From Paenibacillus sp. 37 (GTDB taxonomy: Bacteria > Bacillota > Bacilli > Paenibacillales > Paenibacillaceae): a DNA stretch of 64,000 nt. The stretch covers positions 186,001-250,000 of the forward strand of contig NZ_CP043761.1 of the NCBI RefSeq assembly GCF_008386395.1, written 5' to 3'. The position numbers were made by a program, and so were the translations under genes. Of the stretch, positions 54,514 through 63,096 are shown one piece after another (within the stretch, counting starts at the first letter, position 1; the number at the start of each line of letters is the position of its first letter). The notes beneath the pieces were generated by a model. It ran no database searches. It had not been told where the DNA came from and was given only the letters and a program-made list of their open reading frames with translations.

Positions 54514-56294
54514 ATGGCGCTGCTAACGTATAAAGGTTCACAATTCATGTATGGTGGCGAGCCCATTCGGATTCTGTCGGGTGCCATCCATTATTTCAGA
54601 GTGGTCCCCGAATATTGGGAGGATCGGCTACTCAAGCTGAAAGCCTGCGGTTTCAATACAGTGGAAACGTATGTGCCGTGGAATGTTCATGAGCCTCGGC
54701 CTGGGCAGTATTGTTTTGAAGGCATGGCTGATCTGGAACGTTTTATTCGCATTGCAGGAGATGTGGGTCTGCATGTAATTGTACGTCCGAGTCCTTATAT
54801 ATGTGCGGAGTGGGAATTTGGCGGATTACCTTCCTGGCTGCTTGCAGCTGATGATATCCGTCTTCGGTGTAATGATGCAAAATTTCTGGCGAATGTGGAT
54901 CGTTATTATGATGTGCTTTTGCCCAAAATGAAACCTCTTCTGAGCACCCATGGCGGGCCGATCATTGCAATGCAAATTGAAAATGAGTACGGCAGCTTCG
55001 GGAACGACGCGAGTTACCTGCAATATTTACGTGATGGCATGGTAGCACGCGGTATTGATGTGTTGTTATTTACCTCGGACGGACCGACAGACACATGCTG
55101 CAAGCGGGATCAATCCCGGGGCATCTGGCTACAGTTAATTTTGGATCAGGAACGGAGGGAGCGTTTGCCAAGCTGCGTGAATATCAGGCGGATGGACCTT
55201 TAATGTGCATGGAGTATTGGAACGGCTGGTTCGATCACTGGGGCGAGTCGCATCACACCCGAGAAGCTGCAGATGTGGCTGGTGTGTTTGAGGAGATGCT
55301 TCGAGCAGGAGCCTCGGTTAACTTTTATATGTTCCACGGCGGAACAAACTTCGGATTTTACAACGGGGCGAACTGTCAGCAGAAGGATCAATATGAACCG
55401 ACGATTACAAGTTACGATTACGATTCACTGCTCAGTGAATCGGGGGAGCCGACAGCGAAGTTCCATGCGGTGAGGGACCTTATTGCTCAGTATAGCGGCG
55501 AAGACTTGGGTGAGCTTGTGCTGCCAGAATCGAAGGGGACATTCGCCTATGGGCGAGTGGAATTGAACCAGCAGGCGTCATTACTTACACAATTGGACCG
55601 GATATCAGTCCCGGTACAACGCACGAATCCAGAACCGATGGAGAAGCTGGGTCAGGATTATGGTTTTATTTGTTATCAAACCCGAATATCCGGGCCAAGG
55701 GAGCGACAGGAACTGGTGGTTCAGGAGGTTCGTGACCGTGCGCTTGTGTTTGTTGATGGGCAATTTCAGGGTGTGCTCGAACGGGGAAATACAGCAGTAT
55801 CGATTTCTTTTGAAGTGCCGCCAGAGGGTGCAGAACTATTGATCCTTGTCGAAAATATGGGGCGAATCAACTATGGCCCGTACCTGAGAGATCCGAAGGG
55901 GATTACGGAGGGGGTGCGACATGGCTTTCAATTTTTATTCGATTGGACGATTCATTGTCTGCCATTAACTGATCTGTTGGCTTTACAATTTAGAGATGTG
56001 ATTAGCGAAGCAATTAACGAAACAATTAATGAAGTACAGGGACCAGCATTTTATCGAGGAGAGTTTAATATCACGGATGTAAGAGATACTTTTCTGCGAC
56101 TGGATAGCTGGACCAAGGGAGTTGTATTTGTAAACGGATTCAATCTGGGTCGCTACTGGAATAAAGGACCGCAAAAAACGTTGTACGTCCCTGCCCCACT
56201 CCTCCGCGAAGGTGAGAATGAAATCATGGTATTTGAGCTTCATCAGACGTCAGAACTGGCCGTAACGTTGGTGGATACACCGGATTTGGGCTAG
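54514..56294 (+). pseudogene. Beta-galactosidase GH35 interrupted by a frameshift
   Basis: The first frame (54514 to about 55094) encodes the catalytic-domain start ILSGAIHYFRVVPEYWEDRL and acid/base Glu in MQIENEYGSFG. The second frame (from about 55095 to 56294) continues with nucleophile Glu in CMEYWNGWFDHWGESHHTREA and the C-terminal jelly-roll GFNLGRYWNKGPQKTLY. Restoring one base in GACACATGCTG gives an unbroken TDTMLQAG and a protein of about 593 residues. Either a recent inactivating deletion or a sequencing error; no slippery heptamer is present at the join. The intact enzyme would remove beta-galactose next to fucose residues. Confidence 0.88.
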
Positions 56295-56399
56295 GAAAAG
56301 GAAAATAGGTGAGCCAAACGATTATTGAGAATTGTCGTGTCCGCCGGAAAAAGGTATACGTTGGGTATGGACATTGACTACAGGAGAGGATGAGGAAAA

Positions 56400-57266
56400 A
56401 TGAAAGTTGGACTCAGCACCTACAGTCTGCAACAAGCATTGGATCGCAAAGAATTAACCGTGCCAGATGCCATTCGTTGGATCGCCGATCAGGGTGGGGA
56501 ACATGTGGAGATTGTCCCGATGGGGTTCAGTCTGATCGATAACCCGAAGTTGATTGATGAGATTAAAGCTGTGGCAAAAGAGGTTGGAATCGATATTTCC
56601 AATTATGCCATCGGTGCTAACTTTGCTGTGCAGGAGGACGCCGAAGCGTTGGAGCAAGAGATCCAGAATGTGATGCGACATGTGGATGTGGCTGCAGCGC
56701 TCGGTGTGAAACTGATGCGTCATGACGTGGCTTTCCGCCCCGCACCAGAAGGAACCGTAGCCCAATTCGAGATCGACCTGCCGGTACTGGTGAAGGCTTG
56801 TCAGCGAATAGCCGATTATGCTGCGGGTTTTGGGATTACAACAAGCGTGGAGAACCATGGGTACTATGTGCAGTCGAGTGAGCGAATTCAGCGTTTGCTC
56901 CACGAAACGGCGCGGAATAACTTCAAAACCACCCTGGATGTCGGTAATTTCCTCTGTGTGGATGAAGATCCGGTGAGTGCTGTGAAAAATAACATTCCGT
57001 ACGCGTCGATTGTGCATGCCAAAGACTTCTACTGGAGACCTTCCTACCGGAATCCCGGTGAAGGCTGGTTCCAAACCTCGCATGGCAATTACCTGCGCGG
57101 TGCCATTGTGGGCCATGGCGATATTAACATGCCTGAAGTTATCCGTGTGTTAAAACAATCCGGGTATGACGGATATATCTCGGTTGAATTTGAAGGCATG
57201 GAGGATTGCAAAACCGCCTCACGTATTGCTATGGATAATGTCCGCCGCCTATGGGAAGAGGCATAG
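56400..57266 (+). CDS. Sugar phosphate isomerase/epimerase, xylose-isomerase-like TIM barrel
   Basis: 288 residues. KVGLSTYSLQQALDRKELTVPDAIRWIADQGGEHVEIVPMG start, metal-binding residues in TSVENHGYY, TLDVGNF, HAKDFYW and the C-terminal DGYISVEFEG. Members isomerise or epimerise free or phosphorylated sugars or inositols. GAGGA precedes the ATG at 56400. It sits between the hydrolases and an oxidoreductase, suggesting joint processing of the released sugar. Confidence 0.9.
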   Translation: MKVGLSTYSLQQALDRKELTVPDAIRWIADQGGEHVEIVPMGFSLIDNPKLIDEIKAVAKEVGIDISNYAIGANFAVQEDAEALEQEIQNVMRHVDVAAALGVKLMRHDVAFRPAPEGTVAQFEIDLPVLVKACQRIADYAAGFGITTSVENHGYYVQSSERIQRLLHETARNNFKTTLDVGNFLCVDEDPVSAVKNNIPYASIVHAKDFYWRPSYRNPGEGWFQTSHGNYLRGAIVGHGDINMPEVIRVLKQSGYDGYISVEFEGMEDCKTASRIAMDNVRRLWEEA

Positions 57267-57336
57267 GGCTGAGCACTTGTGTTAGATGAATAATGTTGAA
57301 TCAAATTCTAAAGAAGGCGTGAGTAACAGAGGGGAA

Positions 57337-57441
57337 GCTTGGAACTGTAGGAGCGTTAGCGACCGCCTTTGTCTGCGGATTTCAACCGCCAGAGCGGTCA
57401 ATAAAAGAAATTTGCAGACAACAGCGGCCGAAAGTCCAAGC
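57337..57441 (+). repeat. Dispersed structured repeat, copy C
   Basis: Outer arms GCTTGGA and TCCAAGC; core GAGCGTTAGCGACCGCC and GACAACAGCGGCC; middle stem TTGTCTGCGGATTT with AAATTTGCAGACAA; apical hairpin ACCGC/GCGGT with a CAGA loop. It is the most diverged copy in sequence, yet all stems are kept. It ends 80 bases before the oxidoreductase gene. Confidence 0.75.
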
Positions 57442-57520
57442 ATTCACCGTCGTTACGTTAAGCCGAATATTATAATTTCTTGAGTCAATTCATATGAAAA
57501 CGATGGAGGAATCAGCTACT

Positions 57521-58579
57521 ATGTCCAAATTGAAAGTCGCCGTCATCGGTGCCGGATCCATATCCGATTGCCATTTGCAAGCCTACGCCAGTAACCCGGA
57601 CGTTGAAATATACGCTATCTGCGACCTGAATGCAGAACGTGCCGCAGAAGTCGCGAAGCAATATAATGCACCTCATGTGTTTACCGACTACAAGGAACTG
57701 CTCGCACTGCCTGAGATTCATTCCGTCAGCATCTGTACATGGAACGACTCCCATGCTGAGATTAGCATTGCTGCTCTGGACGCAGGCAAAAACGTGTTAT
57801 GTGAGAAACCACTCTGCCAAACGGTGGAGGATGCCCTCGAGGTAGAGAAGGCCGTTCATCGTAGCGGAAAACTGCTGCAAGTTGGTTTTGTTCGCCGCTA
57901 TAGTGACAATGCACAGATTCTGAAGAAATTTATCGACGAGGGTGAACTGGGCGAGATCTATTATGCCAAAGCCTCCAGTCTGCGTCGTCTGGGCAATCCG
58001 GGTGGCTGGTTCTCGGATGTCAACCGCTCAGGCGGCGGTCCACTCATCGATATCGGGGTGCATGTAATCGATATTTGCTGGTATCTGATGGGCAGACCGA
58101 AGGTGAAATCCGTCTCCGCCAACGTGTCCAACCGATTGGGGAACCGCTCGAACATTAACAATCTGTCGTTCTACAAAGCGGCAGACTATGACGCGGAACA
58201 GAACACTGTTGAGGATATGGCAAATGCCCTGATTCGTTTCGAAAATGGCGCGAGCCTGCTCGTGGATGTAAGTTTCACGCTCCATGCCAAAGCAGATGAG
58301 ACTTCGGTCAAACTCTATGGCGACAAAGGCGGTGCCGAGCTGGAACCGGAAATTTCGATTATTGGCGAGAAATTCAATACCATTTTGAACATGACGCCAC
58401 AGGTAGATTTCAAATCATTCGATTTTATGGGCTCATTTCGCAATGAAATCAACCATTTTATCGACAGCACACAGGGCCGCAAAGAAACACTTAGTCCCGT
58501 CGAGGATGGCGTTGAAGTGATGAAAATGCTCTGCGCCATCTACGAATCGGCACGCCAAGGCCGCGAAATCACGCTGTAA
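57521..58579 (+). CDS. Gfo/Idh/MocA-family oxidoreductase
   Basis: 352 residues. Rossmann start KLKVAVIGAGSISDCHLQAY, the conserved catalytic-lysine motif KNVLCEKPLC, and the C-terminal substrate domain with SSLRRLGNPGGWFSDVNRSGGGPLIDIGVH. It oxidises or reduces sugars or inositols with NAD(P). The ATG at 57521 follows GGAGGA ten bases upstream; an earlier in-frame ATG at 57494 is less likely. It is separated from the isomerase by repeat copy C. Confidence 0.92.
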   Translation: MSKLKVAVIGAGSISDCHLQAYASNPDVEIYAICDLNAERAAEVAKQYNAPHVFTDYKELLALPEIHSVSICTWNDSHAEISIAALDAGKNVLCEKPLCQTVEDALEVEKAVHRSGKLLQVGFVRRYSDNAQILKKFIDEGELGEIYYAKASSLRRLGNPGGWFSDVNRSGGGPLIDIGVHVIDICWYLMGRPKVKSVSANVSNRLGNRSNINNLSFYKAADYDAEQNTVEDMANALIRFENGASLLVDVSFTLHAKADETSVKLYGDKGGAELEPEISIIGEKFNTILNMTPQVDFKSFDFMGSFRNEINHFIDSTQGRKETLSPVEDGVEVMKMLCAIYESARQGREITL

Positions 58580-58654
58580 AAGGATCATTGCATGGCGTTG
58601 TTAGGCTACGTTGATACTTTACTACTCCCGTGGCATTAAAAGTTATGAGTACTT

Positions 58655-58736
58655 CGCTCCCTTTCAATGAAAAGCTCCGCTCAGGGCGGGCGTGGATGCG
58701 TCCTCTCCGCTCGCCGTTGGAGCAGAGTAGGGAGCG
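58655..58736 (+). repeat. Intergenic long hairpin
   Basis: CGCTCCCT (58655-58662) pairs with AGGGAGCG (58729-58736), enclosing a further GCTCC/GGAGC pair and GC-rich inner arms. It may belong to another dispersed repeat class; only this copy is in the window. Confidence 0.5.
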
Positions 58737-58753
58737 AGCGCTAACGAATCTGA

Positions 58754-58936
58754 GGCGTCTTATTCAAGGATTCGAAGCGCTAGCAGAAATCTAAGGAACC
58801 TGACACACGCTATATCAGAATAAACAGCAGTTTACAGCGTTTTTATAAGCTAATTTCGGGAAATAACGTGTCTGATGTTCCTTACAATTCAAAAAGAGGA
58901 TCAAAAGGCTGAATAAGACGCCCTGTGTTCCTTAGA
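58754..58936 (+). repeat. Nested inverted repeats with alternative pairing
   Basis: GGCGTCTTATTCA (58754-58766) pairs perfectly with 58910-58922. Inside, TAAGGAACCTGACACACG (58792-58809) pairs imperfectly with CGTGTCTGATGTTCCTTA (58867-58884). The same left arm, as TCTAAGGAAC (58790-58799), also pairs perfectly with GTTCCTTAGA (58927-58936). No coding frame is supported. The rest of the 695-base gap (58580-59274) holds this element, the hairpin at 58655 and repeat copy D. Confidence 0.6.
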
Positions 58937-59093
58937 AAATTTCCTACCCCTCCGCGAAGGTCAGCCAGTTTATATTCCTCTAGAGGCAAGAGGAGGAAGT
59001 AAGGGATTCATAGGAATTGAAGATCGCACCGCAATCGAAATACAAAGTTACTACGCCCCTTAACAGTTAAACTAGCGTTTACGCCAAAACGGA

Positions 59094-59212
59094 GAGTGCA
59101 GAACCAATCTGAAGAAGCGAAGCGCTCGCCTTTATCACCGGATTTCCAACAATTATAAAGTGAAATCAAAGAAATCCGGGGATAACAGCGATCGAAAGAT
59201 GGTACTGCACTC
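59094..59212 (+). repeat. Dispersed structured repeat, copy D
   Basis: Outer arms GAGTGCAGAACCAATCT and AGATGGTACTGCACTC; core GAAGCGAAGCGCTCGCC and GATAACAGCGATC; middle stem TTATCACCGGATTT with AAATCCGGGGATAA. It is closest to copy A. It ends 63 bases before the second GH29 gene. Confidence 0.78.
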
Positions 59213-59274
59213 GGAGTGACCAGGCGTAACATGCAAGGTTTATCTTTTATCTAATCCAAAGGAGATGAAACAGG

Positions 59275-60687
59275 ATGAGCGAAACCAAAGAAACCGTACT
59301 GGAGCAGGAAGAGCAGATTGTCGAAGCCGGGGTGCACAATTTTAGCAAAGAGGAAGAGTGGATCAGACCGGAGGAACCGCTGCTGAATGAACGGCTGGAG
59401 TGGTTCAAGGACCAGAAGCTGGGGCTGATGATGCACTGGGGGCCGTATTCCCAGCTTGGTCTCGTGGAGTCCTGGGCGCTGAGCGACGAGGATGGCGATT
59501 GGTCGCGTGATGACATCGACTGGACGGATGACATGGAAGACTTTAAACGGGAATATTTCGATCTCAACAAAACCTTCAATCCGATTCGTTTCCAGCCTGA
59601 GGAATGGGCACAGATGGCGGCAGATAACGGGTTCAAATACTTCCTGTTCACCACCAAGCACCATGATGGTTTCTGCATGTGGGATACGAAGACAACCGAT
59701 TACCGGATTACGGGCAAGGACACGCCTTTTCATACCCATAAGTATGCGGACATCTGTCGAGCACTGTTTGACGCTTTTCGGGCTAAAGGACTCGGCATCT
59801 CAGCGTATTTCTCCAAAGCGGACTGGCATACCCCGTATTACTGGGCACCGGGTATGGAGCGTGGACGTCATATGTGGCGCGGCCCTTCGTATGATCCCCA
59901 TAAGTATCCGTGGCTGTGGGAGAAATTCGTGGAGTTCACACATGAGCAGATCATGGAACTGCTGACCAATTACGGGCGGATCGAATGTCTGTGGCTGGAT
60001 GCCGGCTGGGTGCGTGAAGGTCGCCATGGTCAGGATATCAGGCTTGGAGAAGTCGTGGACCGGGCGCGTCAGACCACTCAGCCCTGGCTGCTGTCCGCAG
60101 ATCGCACTGTAGGTGGACCGTATGAGAATATTGTTACCCCTGAGCAGACCATACCGGAACATCCGATGAACATTCCATGGGAGAGCTGTATTACCGTAGG
60201 CAACTCCTTTGCCTTCGGATTCGATGATCAGTATAAAACGGGAAGACAGCTAGCACATATTCTACTCGAAGTGGTGTCCAAGGGTGGTAACCTGGCGCTG
60301 AATGTAGGACCACAACCCGATGGGCGTCTGCCAAAAGGGGCAATTCGAGGCATCAAGGGCCTCGGTGAATGGCTGGGTACTCATGGAGAAGGTGTCTATG
60401 GAACCCGGATCTGCGGGCCATATTTTACGAAAGATTGGGCCTTCACTCAGAAGGAAGAGATCAACACCGTATATGCCTTCCGTTTATACCGAAACGAACA
60501 TGAGAGCGTACAACCACAGTTAGTCATTCCTTATCTGGAAAAGGTAGAGCGGGTCGAACTCATCGGTAGCGATGACGTACTTACGTATCAGCATAAGGAA
60601 GACGGACTTCTCGTGGAACTTCCACAATCGGTTACAACCAGTGCATTACCCATCACACATACGTTCAGATTGATCACAAGCGCATAG
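59275..60687 (+). CDS. Alpha-L-fucosidase-like GH29, second copy
   Basis: 470 residues. LGLMMHWGPYSQLGLVESWALS, FTTKHHDGFCMWDT and the nucleophile Asp in IECLWLDAGWVREG (about 240) define GH29. It is clearly different from the first copy and lacks the same C-terminal binding domain. No signal peptide; the first 25 residues are a charged extension. AAAGGAG precedes the ATG at 59275. A strong terminator follows. Two dissimilar fucosidases suggest different linkages are handled. Confidence 0.9.
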   Translation: MSETKETVLEQEEQIVEAGVHNFSKEEEWIRPEEPLLNERLEWFKDQKLGLMMHWGPYSQLGLVESWALSDEDGDWSRDDIDWTDDMEDFKREYFDLNKTFNPIRFQPEEWAQMAADNGFKYFLFTTKHHDGFCMWDTKTTDYRITGKDTPFHTHKYADICRALFDAFRAKGLGISAYFSKADWHTPYYWAPGMERGRHMWRGPSYDPHKYPWLWEKFVEFTHEQIMELLTNYGRIECLWLDAGWVREGRHGQDIRLGEVVDRARQTTQPWLLSADRTVGGPYENIVTPEQTIPEHPMNIPWESCITVGNSFAFGFDDQYKTGRQLAHILLEVVSKGGNLALNVGPQPDGRLPKGAIRGIKGLGEWLGTHGEGVYGTRICGPYFTKDWAFTQKEEINTVYAFRLYRNEHESVQPQLVIPYLEKVERVELIGSDDVLTYQHKEDGLLVELPQSVTTSALPITHTFRLITSA

Positions 60688-60762
60688 AGGTTGTTCCAAC
60701 TGTTCCCCTTCTCGGTGCTGAATCGGTAACTTTTTGAACATGCATGCATAGAAAGCCATGTC

Positions 60763-60798
60763 AATTCCGGGGGAGGTATAACCACCTCCGGAATTTTT
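60763..60798 (+). terminator. Terminator after the second GH29
   Basis: AATTCCGGGGGAGGT pairs with ACCTCCGGAATT (one bulge region), then TTTTAT. Confidence 0.8.
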
Positions 60799-61065
60799 AT
60801 ATTCATACATAAGGAACATATATCCCACCAAAAACAGCTCCAAATTGCTTGTCACACAAGGGTTTATGGAATAAAGAGAAGTCGGAGAAAATTGCAAATT
60901 GATAAAAGTTTACCGTGCGATGTACTATCAAATTAAGAAAGCGCTACCTGATATGAATGTTTACATCAATTAGGTTTGACAAGGAATTAAGAACAGAAAA
61001 AAGGATGTTTAAGGGATGTAAATGTAATGTATTATTACACTTGAGGTGTAGAAGGAGTGACGCAA
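60799..61065 (+). other. Leader region of the LplBCA-type operon
   Basis: TTGACA at 60976-60981 is a good -35 but no matching -10 is found at 17 bases. GAAAGCGCTAC near 60938 is only a partial cre match. No gene supported. Confidence 0.3.
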
Positions 61066-62043
61066 ATGAGTCGAGCTACGGAAAGCATACCCGCCAAGAT
61101 GGAACTCCAGCAGAGGAAACATGTGGAGCCCAAGCGGCAGCATCCATTCATCAAAAGCCTCAAGAAACACTGGGAGCTCTACCTGCTCGTGCTGCCCCCG
61201 GTGTTGTATCTGTTGATCTTCAAGTACATCCCTATGGTGGGTGTCCAGATTGCCTTCAAGGACTTCAGTGTGGTCAAAGGAATCTGGGGAAGCCCGTGGG
61301 TTGGATTCAAACATTTTGAAGCCTTCTTCCAATCTCCAAACTTCTGGCTGTTAATCAAAAACACGATAGGCATTAGCTTCTATTCCTTAATTGCGGGTTT
61401 CCCTATTCCCATCCTGCTGGCGCTGGCGCTGAATGAGATTCGAACGGGTTACTTCAAGAAGACCGTGCAAATGGTCACTTACGCTCCGCATTTTATCTCA
61501 ACCGTTGTCATGGTATCCATTATCATTCTGATGCTCTCCCCACATGTGGGCGTGGTAGACAAGCTGTTCACACTGCTCGGCTTCCCAATGACCAACTTCA
61601 TGGGCATTCCGGAATACTTCAAATCGATCTATGTCTGGTCAGGTGTGTGGCAGGGCATGGGATATTCATCCATCATATATATCGCAGCTCTTGCTGGTGT
61701 TGATCCATCTCTCTATGAAGCAGCAAAGATGGACGGCGCATCAAGGCTTCGGAAAATATGGCACATTGACCTTCCAACACTCGTTCCAGTCACGGTTATC
61801 ATGCTGATTCTGAGTCTGGGCAGCATTATGGGCGTGGGCTTTGAGAAAATATACCTGATGCAGAATCCACTCAACACAAGCGCTTCGGAGGTCATCTCCA
61901 CGTATGTGTACAAGGTGGGTCTGATCGGAGCCAATTTCAGCTTCTCCTCGGCAGTAGGGTTCTTTAACTCCATTATCAACTTGATCCTGCTGGTTATCGT
62001 CAACGGCATATCGCGCAAAGTATCCCAGAACAGCTTGTGGTAA
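61066..62043 (+). CDS. ABC transporter permease, LplB type
   Basis: 325 residues, six membrane helices after a basic N-terminal 35 residues. ELYLLVLPPVLYLLIFKYIPMVGVQIAFKDFSVVKGI is the hallmark start of LplB permeases. The EAA loop is LYEAAKMDGASRLRKIWHIDLP. The ATG at 61066 follows AAGGAG (61052-61057); the GTG at 61057 is inside that site. Family members import complex plant saccharides. No ATPase gene follows. Confidence 0.93.
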   Translation: MSRATESIPAKMELQQRKHVEPKRQHPFIKSLKKHWELYLLVLPPVLYLLIFKYIPMVGVQIAFKDFSVVKGIWGSPWVGFKHFEAFFQSPNFWLLIKNTIGISFYSLIAGFPIPILLALALNEIRTGYFKKTVQMVTYAPHFISTVVMVSIIILMLSPHVGVVDKLFTLLGFPMTNFMGIPEYFKSIYVWSGVWQGMGYSSIIYIAALAGVDPSLYEAAKMDGASRLRKIWHIDLPTLVPVTVIMLILSLGSIMGVGFEKIYLMQNPLNTSASEVISTYVYKVGLIGANFSFSSAVGFFNSIINLILLVIVNGISRKVSQNSLW

Positions 62044-62058
62044 AGGAGGAGCTTATCC

Positions 62059-62967
62059 ATGTTCAACCTGATTAATCGTAACCGGATCAAGGACCCGCTT
62101 GGTGACCGCATTTTCATGACACTTAACTACATCTTTTTGTTCGCCATACTTCTAACGGTGTTTTACCCGCTCTTGTATATCATCAGTTCTTCGTTCAGCT
62201 CTTCACGAGCCGTGACATCCGGCCAGGTGTGGCTGTTCCCGGTCGACTTTAACATCAAGGCGTACATCTCCATTTTCAAAAGCCAACAGCTTATGCTCGG
62301 TTTTTATAACACGATCATTTATACCGTGGTGGGCACGTTCATTAACGTGACGCTGACTGTCATGCTGGCGTATCCCTTGTCCCGTAAGTCATTCTACGGA
62401 CGAGGAGCCATTATCATTTTCATGATGATCACAATGTTCTTCGATGGCGGTCTGATCCCCACCTACCTCTTGATGAAGGACTTGCACTTGCTGGATACAC
62501 GCTGGGCGATGTGGCTGCCCGGGGCGCTCGCAGTATTCCAGGTCATCGTGGCAAGGACTTTCTTCCAATCTTCCATCCCGGAAGAACTCGGGGAGGCCGC
62601 CGAAATGGACGGTTGCCGGGATATCCGGTATCTGATCAGCGTAGTTCTTCCCTTATCAAAGCCCATTCTGGCAGTCATGACACTCATGTATGCCGTAGGT
62701 CACTGGAATGCGTACTTTGATGCACTGATCTACCTGCGTTCCGAGAAATTGTTCCCTCTGCAATACGTGCTTCGCAATCTGCTCATCCTGAATGCGGCTG
62801 ATCCGGCGATGCTCGCCAATACCAGCCAACAGATGCGGGATCAAGGGTTTGAGCAGGTGTTGAAATATGCACTGATCGTTGTCGCAAGTATTCCCATTCT
62901 GATCATGTATCCATTTGTACAGAAACATTTTGTTAAAGGGGTCATGGTTGGTTCCCTGAAAGGTTAA
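62059..62967 (+). CDS. ABC transporter permease, LplC type
   Basis: 302 residues, six membrane helices. IFLFAILLTVFYPLLYIISSSFSSS, FDGGLIPTYLLMKDL and the EAA loop LGEAAEMDGCRDIRYLISVVLP are typical, as is the C-terminal HFVKGVMVGSLKG. It starts 15 bases after the LplB-like gene, with AAAGGAGG as ribosome site. It pairs with the previous permease. Confidence 0.93.
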   Translation: MFNLINRNRIKDPLGDRIFMTLNYIFLFAILLTVFYPLLYIISSSFSSSRAVTSGQVWLFPVDFNIKAYISIFKSQQLMLGFYNTIIYTVVGTFINVTLTVMLAYPLSRKSFYGRGAIIIFMMITMFFDGGLIPTYLLMKDLHLLDTRWAMWLPGALAVFQVIVARTFFQSSIPEELGEAAEMDGCRDIRYLISVVLPLSKPILAVMTLMYAVGHWNAYFDALIYLRSEKLFPLQYVLRNLLILNAADPAMLANTSQQMRDQGFEQVLKYALIVVASIPILIMYPFVQKHFVKGVMVGSLKG

Positions 62968-63096
62968 TCCTTGTGAGTTAAGCCCGGTTGCCTCTTGAAA
63001 GGAGGTGGAAGGAACACGCCGGCTTCCGGGATCGATTTTATACACGTGCAGTACAAGTCAATAATTTGCCGTTATGAACAAAAAGGAGGAGTCAGA

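Noticed and set aside
55085..55100. Programmed frameshift in GH35
   Set aside because: No slippery heptamer, no stimulatory structure recognised, and GH35 enzymes are not known to use recoding.
60936..60950. cre site before the LplBCA-type operon
   Set aside because: GAAAGCGCTAC matches only the central part of the consensus; several required positions fail.
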